Source: Chitinophagaceae bacterium
GTDB lineage: Bacteria > Bacteroidota > Bacteroidia > Chitinophagales > Chitinophagaceae
Length of the DNA stretch: 64,000 nt
Assembly: GCA_019638615.1 (NCBI GenBank)
Contig: JAHBTL010000007.1
Coordinates: 124,001-188,000 of the forward strand
Direction: 5' to 3'
The position numbers and the translations under genes were made by a program. Shown here piece by piece: positions 26,754 through 33,423 of this stretch. Position 1 is the first letter of the stretch. Each line of letters begins with the position of its first letter. Under the pieces are notes generated by a model, which was given only the letters and a program-made list of their open reading frames with translations, was not told where the DNA came from and ran no database searches.

Positions 26754-27776
26754 ATGGAAAATCAGGTAAACCTTGCCGGATCGGCTTTTCAGTCAACCGG
26801 TAAAGCAAGAATTTCAAAAGAGAATTTAGAAAAAGCTGTTGAGCAATTAAATAGTATTTCAGCAGAAGATTACGAAAAAGTACAGGGAATGGTAGGCGTT
26901 GTAAAACGCGATTTCAGAAGTATCCTGCACAAAACACCCGATGATTACGGTATGCAAAACTGGGAGGATATTTTCTTTCCCGCAGCAGATGGTGTGCCGT
27001 TGAGTGGGTGGTACATCCCCGCAGCAGGAGGAGAAAGCGACAAGCTGATTATTTATAACCATGCCCTGCCAATGTCCCGTGCAGGTTTTCAGGGTCATTT
27101 GGGTGAGCCATTCAGCAATTTTGATAACGTGGAAATCGACTTTGTTATCCAGATGAAACACCTTACTGATGCAGGATACAATGTACTGGCTTACGACATC
27201 CGTAACCACGGGCAAAGCGGAGCGGCAAACAACGGTATGAGCGGCATCGGGCTTTTGGAGTGGCGGGATTGTGTAGGCGTTAAAAACTATGTGGATAGTC
27301 ATCCGAGATTGAGCAAAATGAAAGTAGGTCTGTTCAGCCAGTGTATGGGCGGATGTTCGCAATATGTGGCTATTGACAAACGCCCTGAACTGTTTGAAAA
27401 TGTGCTGTGCCTCGCAAGTCCATTAGTACCGTCTATGGAAGCTATCTATCAGGCGTTTTCAGAATTGCAGGGTGTATCGCAATACCTGGAACTATTGGAT
27501 TTGGAGCTTGTGAAAGCGGGAGGCTTCACCAGAGCAGAAATGGACCCGAAATTATACACAAAGAACATCAAGATGCCACTTTTAATGTGGCAGGTGAAAG
27601 AGGATGCGTGGACAAAAAACCCTGAAGATGCACAGGCAACTTTTGATACTATTCCAAGTGCTGAAAAGGAATTACATTGGATTGAGGGAACACCTCACAG
27701 ATTTAAGGACGGTTACAATTATTTCGGCAGAACACCGGAAAAAGTAATCGCATTCTTTGACAAGCATATGAAGTAA
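26754..27776 (+). CDS. Alpha/beta hydrolase with Ser-x-Cys-x-Gly elbow
   Basis: This 340-residue alpha/beta hydrolase starts with a roughly 65-residue helical N-terminal extension. It then shows LIIYNHALPMSRAG (oxyanion region, about 98-111), YDIRNHGQSG (about 148-156) and the nucleophile elbow FSQCMGG with Cys197 where Ser is usual. The likely general base is His in EGTPHRFKDG near the C-terminus. It follows the DLH-like gene after a terminator and shares the Cys nucleophile, suggesting a functional pair. The substrate is unknown. The family is common in Bacteroidota next to AraC regulators, but I cannot name a characterised member. Confidence 0.75.
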   Translation: MENQVNLAGSAFQSTGKARISKENLEKAVEQLNSISAEDYEKVQGMVGVVKRDFRSILHKTPDDYGMQNWEDIFFPAADGVPLSGWYIPAAGGESDKLIIYNHALPMSRAGFQGHLGEPFSNFDNVEIDFVIQMKHLTDAGYNVLAYDIRNHGQSGAANNGMSGIGLLEWRDCVGVKNYVDSHPRLSKMKVGLFSQCMGGCSQYVAIDKRPELFENVLCLASPLVPSMEAIYQAFSELQGVSQYLELLDLELVKAGGFTRAEMDPKLYTKNIKMPLLMWQVKEDAWTKNPEDAQATFDTIPSAEKELHWIEGTPHRFKDGYNYFGRTPEKVIAFFDKHMK

Positions 27777-27788
27777 ATATTTTTATAA

Positions 27789-27828
27789 AACAACAGGGGA
27801 TACAACGAAATTTTCCTCTGTTGTTTTT
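27789..27828 (+). terminator. Terminator after the second hydrolase
   Basis: ACAACAGGGGA pairs with TCCTCTGTTGT, with one G-T pair. The loop is about 12 nt and a T-run follows. Confidence 0.85.
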
Positions 27829-27873
27829 ACAAATTAGAATACAACAGGCAGAAAATTTAGCATTAGATTTTTA

Positions 27874-28019
27874 TTTGGGCGTGCCCCCTTTGCATTTTTG
27901 CCAACGCACAATAGCCCAATACAAAAAATGCAAGCGGGTCGGGCTATCCGCTGCAAGTCCTCGCTACGTTTCACTTCGCTGTGGGCTTTCCGCTTCTATC
28001 CCCAAAGCGAAACGCATAA
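27874..28019. repeat. Bacteroidota intergenic repeat, copy 1
   Basis: GGGCGTG...GGGTCGGGCT-type repeat with internal palindromic pairing (GCATTTTTGCC region against AAAAAATGCAAGCGGG). A related copy lies at 28952-29092 in the same orientation. The two frame the ECF sigma gene. The family recurs in many Bacteroidota intergenic regions. Confidence 0.7.
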
Positions 28020-28050
28020 AACAATAAAGTTGAAGCATTTTCTCAAAACC

Positions 28051-28078
28051 TGTCACATTATTACCTTTGAAATTGTCT
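28051..28078 (+). promoter_or_regulatory. ECF41-type promoter P1 (sigma gene itself)
   Basis: TGTCACA at 28051-28057, 15 bp, then TTGTCT at 28073-28078. The shared core TTTGAAATTGTCT is identical at P2 (30493) and P3 (30992). The ATG is 18 bp downstream of the -10 element. Confidence 0.8.
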
Positions 28079-28095
28079 AACTCTAAAATCAAAAA

Positions 28096-28932
28096 ATGGA
28101 CGATTTAAACATATTGAACAAAAAACTATTTCCTTATGCTTACAACATTTTGGGAAATATTGACGATTGCCAAGACGTAATTCAAGACGTTTTAATAAAA
28201 TTCAATGAAAAAGAGGTTAGTTCAATCTCTAATCAAAATGCGTATCTGATAAAATCGGTCATTAACCAATCCATAAATCTGAAAAAGAAAAACGACAGAG
28301 AAAGGCAACAAAAAATCACATTGCCTGAACCAATCGTTACCAATCAAGGCGAAAGCAAAATTGAATTAGATGAAATACTTAACTATTCAATGTTCGTTTT
28401 ACTCGATACTTTGAATACCAAAGAAAGAGCCGTTTTCTTACTCAAAGAAGCGTTTGATTACGAACACGATGAAATTGCTGAAATATTAGAAATTTCCGTA
28501 GAAAATTCAAGGCAACTACTCACAAGAGCCAAAAAGAAATTGAAGTTGCGAAAACCCGAAATCGCAACTTCGCCTGCAAAAGACCGAAAATATTTAGAAA
28601 AATATGTGAACGCAATCCGCAAAGGCGATGTGAAAACGTTGGAACAAATGCTGTCTGACGAAGTGCAGGTTCTGGCAGATGCAGGAAGCAAATTACAGGC
28701 TGTTGCTGAAATGACTTCGGGAATTGACGACACCATTAAGCTGATGACATATATTTTTGAATACTATCAAAAAGACCTTGAAATAAAAATCGAAGAAATC
28801 AATCATCAATCTGCATTACTGTTTTACAGAGGCACAACCTTGATAAACTGTCAGATATTTGAGCTAAACCCAGACGGAAAAATCACAAGTATTTTTTCTG
28901 TCGTTGACCCTGACAAACTGATGAAGATATAA
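28096..28932 (+). CDS. ECF41-type RNA polymerase sigma factor with SnoaL-like C-terminal domain
   Basis: This 278-residue sigma factor has region 2 (about 5-65, including GNIDDCQDVIQDVLIKF), region 4 (about 95-150, including LLDTLNTKERAVFLLKEAF and the IAEILEISVENSRQLLTRAKK HTH) and a C-terminal SnoaL-like domain (about 165-278). ECF41 factors carry a DGGGK motif in the linker and NPDKL at the C-terminus; here DAGSK (195-199) and DPDKL (271-275) occupy those places. In this group the C-terminal domain regulates activity in place of a separate anti-sigma factor, and none is seen nearby. A TGTCACA promoter precedes it (autoregulation). Confidence 0.88.
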   Translation: MDDLNILNKKLFPYAYNILGNIDDCQDVIQDVLIKFNEKEVSSISNQNAYLIKSVINQSINLKKKNDRERQQKITLPEPIVTNQGESKIELDEILNYSMFVLLDTLNTKERAVFLLKEAFDYEHDEIAEILEISVENSRQLLTRAKKKLKLRKPEIATSPAKDRKYLEKYVNAIRKGDVKTLEQMLSDEVQVLADAGSKLQAVAEMTSGIDDTIKLMTYIFEYYQKDLEIKIEEINHQSALLFYRGTTLINCQIFELNPDGKITSIFSVVDPDKLMKI

Positions 28933-28951
28933 AACAATACATTTAAAATAT

Positions 28952-29092
28952 TTTGGGCGTGTCCCTTTGCATTTTTGCCAACGCACGAAAACCCAACGCA
29001 AAAAATGCAAAGGGTCGGGCTTTACGTTCCAATCTTTTTGTTCGTTCCTCACAAAAAGGATTTCCACTGCAATCCCTCACGCAAAGCGAACA
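28952..29092. repeat. Bacteroidota intergenic repeat, copy 2
   Basis: Same family and orientation as 27874-28019. It starts TTTGGGCGTG, carries TTTGCCAACGCAC, and includes TGCAATCCCTCACGCAAAG near its end. It lies between the sigma gene and the convergent hxlR gene. Confidence 0.7.
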
Positions 29093-29103
29093 GTAGAAAA
29101 AAA

Positions 29104-29427
29104 TCACTTTTTCAAACCTTGATGATACAATCCCCATTTTTCCAATTCGTTCATCATCGGTTTTATGGACTTGCCGACTTTTGACAGTTTATACTCAACG
29201 GTTGGCGGAACGGTTGCGTAAACTTTTCGTTCAACCAAACCGTCTGTTTCCAAACTTTTTAACTGCATTGAAAGCATTTTGGGCGTAATACCGACAATCA
29301 TTCTTTCCAATTCTTTAAAACGAACAATGTCATTTCTAACCAATGCGTGAATGATTGGCAACTTCCATTTTCCTCCTAAAAGTTGGACGGAATGTTCTAT
29401 CGGACAAATTTTTTCATTTTTTTTCAT
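29104..29427 (-). CDS. HxlR-family transcriptional regulator
   Basis: This 107-residue winged-helix protein is of full family length. The N-terminal CPIEHSVQLLGGKWKLPII carries the conserved Cys, followed by the RFKELERMIVGITPKMLSMQLK recognition helix and the VERKVYATVPPTVEYKLS wing. HxlR proteins often sense electrophiles or oxidants through the N-terminal Cys and repress divergently transcribed genes. Here it is divergent from an exported esterase, with two palindromes in the shared promoter region. Confidence 0.92.
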   Translation of the reverse strand: MKKNEKICPIEHSVQLLGGKWKLPIIHALVRNDIVRFKELERMIVGITPKMLSMQLKSLETDGLVERKVYATVPPTVEYKLSKVGKSIKPMMNELEKWGLYHQGLKK

Positions 29428-29459
29428 ACGCTCAACTATTGAATTATCAAAAAACTATA

Positions 29460-29523
29460 CAAAAGTAAACTAATATACTTTATTCTCACTACTTTCAAAA
29501 GTATATTTTTAAAATTACTTTTG
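29460..29523. promoter_or_regulatory. Divergent hxlR/esterase promoter region with two palindromic operators
   Basis: AAAGTA-N8-TACTTT (29462-29481) and TACTTT-CA-AAAGTA (29490-29503) are palindromes. -7-like TACTTTTG boxes lie at 29516-29523 (plus strand, esterase), and at 29467-29460 and 29503-29496 (minus strand, hxlR). The palindromes overlap both hxlR -7 boxes, fitting autorepression. The esterase ATG is 18 bp after its -7 box. Confidence 0.65.
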
Positions 29524-29541
29524 CAAAAAAATAGAGATACA

Positions 29542-30420
29542 ATGCGAACAACAATTAAAATTCTTTTAACCCTCTTAATTTCAACAACAATGAATGCTCA
29601 AACAACAAGCGTATTAGAGAAAGTAAATAACGACAGACAGTTTTTTGAAACACTCGGAAACATTTATCCTGTCAGCAAAAACGTGAAAATTTCGGACACG
29701 CAGATTACCAATGTGAAATGTTATTGGTTTCAGCCAAAGACTGAAAAGAACGAAAATATCATCGTCTATTTACACGGTGGTTCTTTTGCATTGGGAAGTA
29801 TCAATTCTCACAAAGCAATGGTTAGCCAAATTGCTGAAACAACCAACTCAAAAATCCTTTTTATCGAATATTCCCTTGCACCCGAAAACCCTTTTCCTGT
29901 TGCAATAAACGAAATAGTAAACGTGTATAAAGCGTTGCTAAAAAGCTATCCGAAAAGTAAAATTATATTTATGGGCGATAGTGCAGGTGGTGGTTTGGCG
30001 GTTTCGGGCATTCATTCCATTGCCGAAAATAAATTACAACTTCCGTCTTCCGTGATTTTGCTTTCGCCTTGGATTAACCTGAAATGCAATACCAATTCGT
30101 ACAAAACACGACAAAAAACTGACCCGATTTTAACCAAACAAAATTTATTGGAATACGCTGAATATTATTTGGACAGCTCGGCAAATGCAGACCCGAATGA
30201 ACTTGTTTTTGAGCATTTTCCGCCTGTTTTTGTATTGGTCGGAAGCAATGAAATTTTATTTGACGATGCCCGAAATTTCTATGATTACATAAAAACAATC
30301 CAACCCAATGCAAAATTCAAAGAATACGAAAATCAAACCCACGTTTGGTTATTGACGAATATCAGTAGCGAAAAATCAAAAGAAACATTGGACGATATAA
30401 AGGATTTAGTAAATAATTAA
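29542..30420 (+). CDS. Exported HSL-type esterase/lipase (alpha/beta hydrolase)
   Basis: This 292-residue enzyme has a signal peptide (MRTTIKILLTLLISTTMNAQ). It is of the hormone-sensitive-lipase family: HGGSFALGS (His78-Gly-Gly oxyanion motif), SLAPENPFP, nucleophile Ser147 in GDSAGGG, an acidic residue in NEILFDD, and the base His in ENQTHVW near the C-terminus. A TTG start 21 bp upstream is less likely than the ATG because the signal peptide begins at the ATG. Divergence from hxlR makes HxlR control probable. The substrate is an acyl ester, otherwise unknown. Confidence 0.88.
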   Translation: MRTTIKILLTLLISTTMNAQTTSVLEKVNNDRQFFETLGNIYPVSKNVKISDTQITNVKCYWFQPKTEKNENIIVYLHGGSFALGSINSHKAMVSQIAETTNSKILFIEYSLAPENPFPVAINEIVNVYKALLKSYPKSKIIFMGDSAGGGLAVSGIHSIAENKLQLPSSVILLSPWINLKCNTNSYKTRQKTDPILTKQNLLEYAEYYLDSSANADPNELVFEHFPPVFVLVGSNEILFDDARNFYDYIKTIQPNAKFKEYENQTHVWLLTNISSEKSKETLDDIKDLVNN

Positions 30421-30432
30421 GCATTACAAATC

Positions 30433-30458
30433 AAGCCCCGAAAAAATCGGGACTTTTT
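30433..30458 (+). terminator. Terminator after the esterase
   Basis: AGCCCCGA pairs with TCGGGACT across an AAAA loop, with one mismatch, followed by five T. Confidence 0.65.
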
Positions 30459-30492
30459 CTTTTACTCTTTCATTTCAGAAAAAATCCTTTTC

Positions 30493-30520
30493 TGTCACGC
30501 TTCGGAATTTGAAATTGTCT
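30493..30520 (+). promoter_or_regulatory. ECF41-type promoter P2 (ABM-like gene)
   Basis: TGTCACG at 30493-30499, 15 bp, then TTGTCT at 30515-30520. It has the same TTTGAAATTGTCT core as the sigma gene's own promoter. Confidence 0.8.
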
Positions 30521-30538
30521 TGTAAGAAATTAAAGAAA

Positions 30539-30967
30539 ATGAACAGACAAATTTTAACTTTCGTAAGCACTCTTTTGGTTAGTGCAATTTTGGGAACAAG
30601 TATTTCTTATGCCCAAAATTCAAAACAAAACAATTTATCAACTTCAAAAACAACAGAAAAAATGATTATAGTAAAAGTTACTTATATCGTAAATGACGAG
30701 TATGTAAACACAAACAAAGAACTAATACAAGCGTTTCTAACGGATTTCAAAAAGTTAGACAAAACTCAATTTTTGTATTCAGTTTTTCAAAGTGAAGACG
30801 GAAAAATATTTATCCATACTTCACAATACAAAAACAAAGACATACAACAAATTTTACTGAATACTCCGAGTTTTCTATATTTCCAAGAACAACGGGATAA
30901 AAATCTTGCTTCTGAACCAACAATCGAACTTCTTAATTATGTTGGAGCGTCAAAAGAAGTGTTTTAA
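30539..30967 (+). CDS. Exported small protein, ABM-like fold suspected
   Basis: This 142-residue protein has a signal peptide (MNRQILTFVSTLLVSAILGTSISYAQ). The mature part is about 115 residues with the strand-helix-strand pattern MIIVKVTYIV...ELIQAFLTDF...IFIHTSQYKN, reminiscent of the dimeric alpha+beta barrel (ABM, quinol monooxygenase-like) fold. No domain is named with certainty. The ATG at 30539 is chosen over a TTG 30 bp upstream that falls inside the promoter. It lies under an ECF41-type promoter, so it is a predicted target of the sigma factor at 28096. Confidence 0.7.
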   Translation: MNRQILTFVSTLLVSAILGTSISYAQNSKQNNLSTSKTTEKMIIVKVTYIVNDEYVNTNKELIQAFLTDFKKLDKTQFLYSVFQSEDGKIFIHTSQYKNKDIQQILLNTPSFLYFQEQRDKNLASEPTIELLNYVGASKEVF

Positions 30968-30991
30968 AAGTTCTCAAAAACAAATCTTATC

Positions 30992-31019
30992 TGTCACGTT
31001 TCGCAATTTGAAATTGTCT
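30992..31019 (+). promoter_or_regulatory. ECF41-type promoter P3 (YCII-like gene)
   Basis: TGTCACG at 30992-30998, 15 bp, then TTGTCT at 31014-31019. The core sequence is nearly identical to P2, including CAATTTG/GAATTTG before AAATTGTCT. Confidence 0.8.
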
Positions 31020-31047
31020 TGTATGAAATAATTAAATTTTATAGACA

Positions 31048-31392
31048 ATGAAAGAATTTGTATTGATTTTCAGATTAAAAGACATTTCCGATTTCAGACC
31101 AACGCCTGAACAAATGCAGGAACGTATGAATTGGTTGGCAGGTATTGCTTCACAAAACAAATTAGCGGACAAAGGCAACACGCTTTTGCCATTTGCAGGA
31201 AGTGCAAAAACCATAAAAGCTAACAACGAAGTAACAGACGGATTTCACACCGAAATCAAAGAATTTGTTAGCGGCTACGTTGTTGTAAAAGCCGATACTA
31301 TTGATGAAGCAGTAGAAATGGCAAAAGACAATCCGATTTTTGACCAAGTAAGTGGAAATATCGAAGTGAGAGAAGTTTTGAAGAGAGATTGA
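31048..31392 (+). CDS. YCII-related protein
   Basis: This 114-residue cytoplasmic protein has a ferredoxin-like dimeric alpha+beta fold typical of the YciI/YCII family: MKEFVLIFRLKDI at the N-terminus, RMNWLAGIASQNKLADKG, FVSGYVVVKADTIDEAVEMAKDNP, and a final EVREVLKRD strand. YCII-like genes are frequent partners of ECF sigma factors. Here an ECF41-type promoter lies directly upstream. Biochemical function is unknown. A strong terminator follows. Confidence 0.85.
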   Translation: MKEFVLIFRLKDISDFRPTPEQMQERMNWLAGIASQNKLADKGNTLLPFAGSAKTIKANNEVTDGFHTEIKEFVSGYVVVKADTIDEAVEMAKDNPIFDQVSGNIEVREVLKRD

Positions 31393-31414
31393 AATTTACA
31401 AAATAATAAAAATT

Positions 31415-31519
31415 CAGCCCCGATTTCGGGGCTTTTTATTTGCCATTTCGTTTTACAACACGCTCAATTAAATCAAAATCCGTAAAATGTTTCATTTTTA
31501 GCGTGATATGTTTTCGTTT
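31415..31519 (+). repeat. About 105-bp duplicated terminator-plus-operator block, copy 2
   Basis: Second copy of the block at 25578-25682. It contains the YCII gene terminator, GTTTTACAACAC and the full AraC-type tandem operator. The duplication explains how two separate units came under the same operator. Confidence 0.8.
31416..31437 (+). terminator. Terminator after the YCII-like gene
   Basis: AGCCCCGA-TT-TCGGGGCT is a perfect stem followed by five T. It is part of the 105-bp block shared with 25578-25682. Confidence 0.9.
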
Positions 31520-31545
31520 ATCCGATGTATCGGTAGTTAATTTTG
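31482..31545 (+). promoter_or_regulatory. AraC-type tandem operator and promoter, copy C (SDR-flavodoxin-SDR operon)
   Basis: Half-sites GTAAAATGTTTCA (31482-31494) and GTGATATGTTTTC (31503-31515) are 21 bp apart. The -7 box TAATTTTG is at 31538-31545, 35 bp from the second half-site start. The ATG lies 26 bp after the -7 box. Confidence 0.8.
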
Positions 31546-31571
31546 CTATATCAAAATCATAACATTCAGAT

Positions 31572-32207
31572 ATGGCAACAAAAGTATTGGTGTTAGGGGC
31601 AAACGGAGCAATTGCACAACACGTCATCACATTTCTTAGTAAGAAAGAGAATATAGAATTAACGTTGTTTGCAAGAGATACTAAACCTATAAAACAGCTT
31701 GAAACAACTACAAAAATCATTGAAGGCGATGTGTTGAACACAAACGATTTGAACGAAGCTGTCAAAGGACAGGATATTGTTTATGCCAACCTTTCGGGAG
31801 CGGTAGATAAAATGGCAAAAGAAATTGTATTGGCAATGAATGCCAACGGTATAAAACGCCTGATATTCGTTACCTCGTTAGGTATTTATAAAGAAGTAGC
31901 CGGAAAATTCGGAGAATGGAACGAAAGGATGATTGGCTCTGATTTAATCCCTTACCGTAAAGCGGCTGACCTTATCGAAAAGTCAGGTTTGGACTATACC
32001 GTTGTCCGCCCCTCTTGGCTAACCAATAATGATGAAACAGATTACGAAACCACGCAGAAAGGCGAACCGTTCAGAGGTACGGAAGTGGCAAGAAAAGCAG
32101 TAGCGGCATATATTTCGGATATTATCGAAAATCCCGAAAAAGATGTAAAAGCAAGTGTGGGCGTCAATAAACCGGGCGTTTATGGCAACAAGCCCGCTTT
32201 TTATTAG
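31572..32207 (+). CDS. NAD(P)H-binding atypical SDR (NmrA-like)
   Basis: This 211-residue Rossmann protein has the dinucleotide-binding loop VLGANGAIAQHV at the N-terminus, the ARDTKPIKQL segment after beta-2 (NADP phosphate recognition likely), EGDVLN, FVTSLGIY and YTVVRPSWLTN. The catalytic YxxxK pair is not evident, so it may be a redox sensor or atypical reductase. It is the first gene of a three-gene operon (16 bp and 1 bp spacers) controlled by the AraC-type operator. Confidence 0.85.
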   Translation: MATKVLVLGANGAIAQHVITFLSKKENIELTLFARDTKPIKQLETTTKIIEGDVLNTNDLNEAVKGQDIVYANLSGAVDKMAKEIVLAMNANGIKRLIFVTSLGIYKEVAGKFGEWNERMIGSDLIPYRKAADLIEKSGLDYTVVRPSWLTNNDETDYETTQKGEPFRGTEVARKAVAAYISDIIENPEKDVKASVGVNKPGVYGNKPAFY

Positions 32208-32222
32208 GGTCATTTTTAGATA

Positions 32223-32855
32223 ATGAAACGAAAGTATAAAAAGATGATATGGATAATAACTGGCTTGGTTTTATTAACCATAACGGGTTTTGCCATTGCG
32301 ATTGTCAGTATTGATAATTCCCAATATAAGCGAAACAAGAGGATAATTGAAAAATTAAAGGCCGACAATGCTTCAGGTAATACATTGGTGGTCTTTTTTT
32401 CAAGGTCGGGCAATACGGAGCTGATGGCAAGAAAGATAGCGGAACTCAAAAAGGCACACGTCATTCCCATTCAGTCCGAAAGAAATCAAATAGGTTTCAG
32501 AGGATGGATAGAAGCATTAACGGATGCAAGAAAGACAACAACCGAAATAAGTCCGTCAAAAGTTGATTTATCTAAATACGACACCATTTATATCGGTTCG
32601 CCAATATGGCTGTACAGCCCCGCACCACAGGTTTTTGAATTTGCTAAAAACAATGACTTTACAGGCAAAAATGTTATTTTGTTCAACTCGATGAACAGCA
32701 AATTTGAGCAAAAATATATTGATGATTTCAAAACCGTCATTGAGAAAAACGGAGGAACATTTGAAAAGCATATTTATATCATTCGAGGCAGAATGACACA
32801 GCAGATAGATACCGATAGCTTTTTGAAAGAGGTGGAGAAATTAATAAAGAATTAA
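32223..32855 (+). CDS. Membrane-anchored flavodoxin
   Basis: This 210-residue protein has an uncleaved-looking N-terminal membrane helix (WIITGLVLLTITGFAIAIV) and a flavodoxin domain: VVFFSRSGNTELMARKI (FMN phosphate loop, about 55-71), YIGSPIWLYSPAP and LFNSMNSKF. Orientation is probably periplasmic, as with the exported flavodoxin at 23290. Both flavodoxins sit under the same operator type. It is followed 1 bp later by an NAD-dependent epimerase-like gene, and an electron-transfer chain from NAD(P)H is a plausible but unproven reading. Confidence 0.82.
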   Translation: MKRKYKKMIWIITGLVLLTITGFAIAIVSIDNSQYKRNKRIIEKLKADNASGNTLVVFFSRSGNTELMARKIAELKKAHVIPIQSERNQIGFRGWIEALTDARKTTTEISPSKVDLSKYDTIYIGSPIWLYSPAPQVFEFAKNNDFTGKNVILFNSMNSKFEQKYIDDFKTVIEKNGGTFEKHIYIIRGRMTQQIDTDSFLKEVEKLIKN

Positions 32856-32856
32856 A

Positions 32857-33423
32857 ATGAAAATCAAAGTAATCATCACAGGAGCCACCGGAATGGTAGG
32901 CGAAGGCGTATTGCAGGAATGTATTGCTAATCCCAAAGTGGAAAAAATATTACTGATTAACCGTAAGCCAAGCGGTTATTCCAACTCCAAAATCGAAGAA
33001 ATCATTCATTCGGATTTGAGCGATATTTCGACCATTGCCGAAAAAATAAACGGTTATGATGCCTGTTATTTTTGTGCAGGTGTTTCTGCCGTAGGGATGA
33101 GCGAGGAGCAATACACTAAAGTAACCTATAATTTGACACTGGCTTTTGCAAAAATATTACTTGAAATAAGTCCTCAAATGACGTTCTGTTATGTATCGGG
33201 AGCGAGTACCGACAGTACCGAAAAAGGAAAACAAATGTGGGCAAGGGTGAAAGGCAAAACGGAAAATGATTTGATGAAGCTGACTTTTAAAGCGGTTTAT
33301 AATTTTCGTCCTGCCTTTATGAAACCATCTAAAGGAGCAAAGAATGTAAAAGGATTTTATAAAGTCATCAATGCCTTGTTCCCATTTTTCAGGTTGTTCA
33401 GCAAAACGTATCTGCCGAAATAA
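32857..33423 (+). CDS. NAD-dependent epimerase/dehydratase-like protein, C-terminus altered
   Basis: This 188-residue Rossmann protein has the loop ITGATGMVGEGVLQE at the N-terminus, LINRKPSGYS after beta-2, and CYVSGASTDSTEKG and VKGKTENDLMKL in the catalytic region. Homologues I recall run somewhat longer after the NALFPFFR segment. Here the frame ends soon after, in SKTYLPK, precisely where a helicase fragment begins on the other strand. The end therefore looks truncated at a recombination junction and function may be impaired. It is the last gene of the AraC-controlled operon. Confidence 0.75.
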   Translation: MKIKVIITGATGMVGEGVLQECIANPKVEKILLINRKPSGYSNSKIEEIIHSDLSDISTIAEKINGYDACYFCAGVSAVGMSEEQYTKVTYNLTLAFAKILLEISPQMTFCYVSGASTDSTEKGKQMWARVKGKTENDLMKLTFKAVYNFRPAFMKPSKGAKNVKGFYKVINALFPFFRLFSKTYLPK

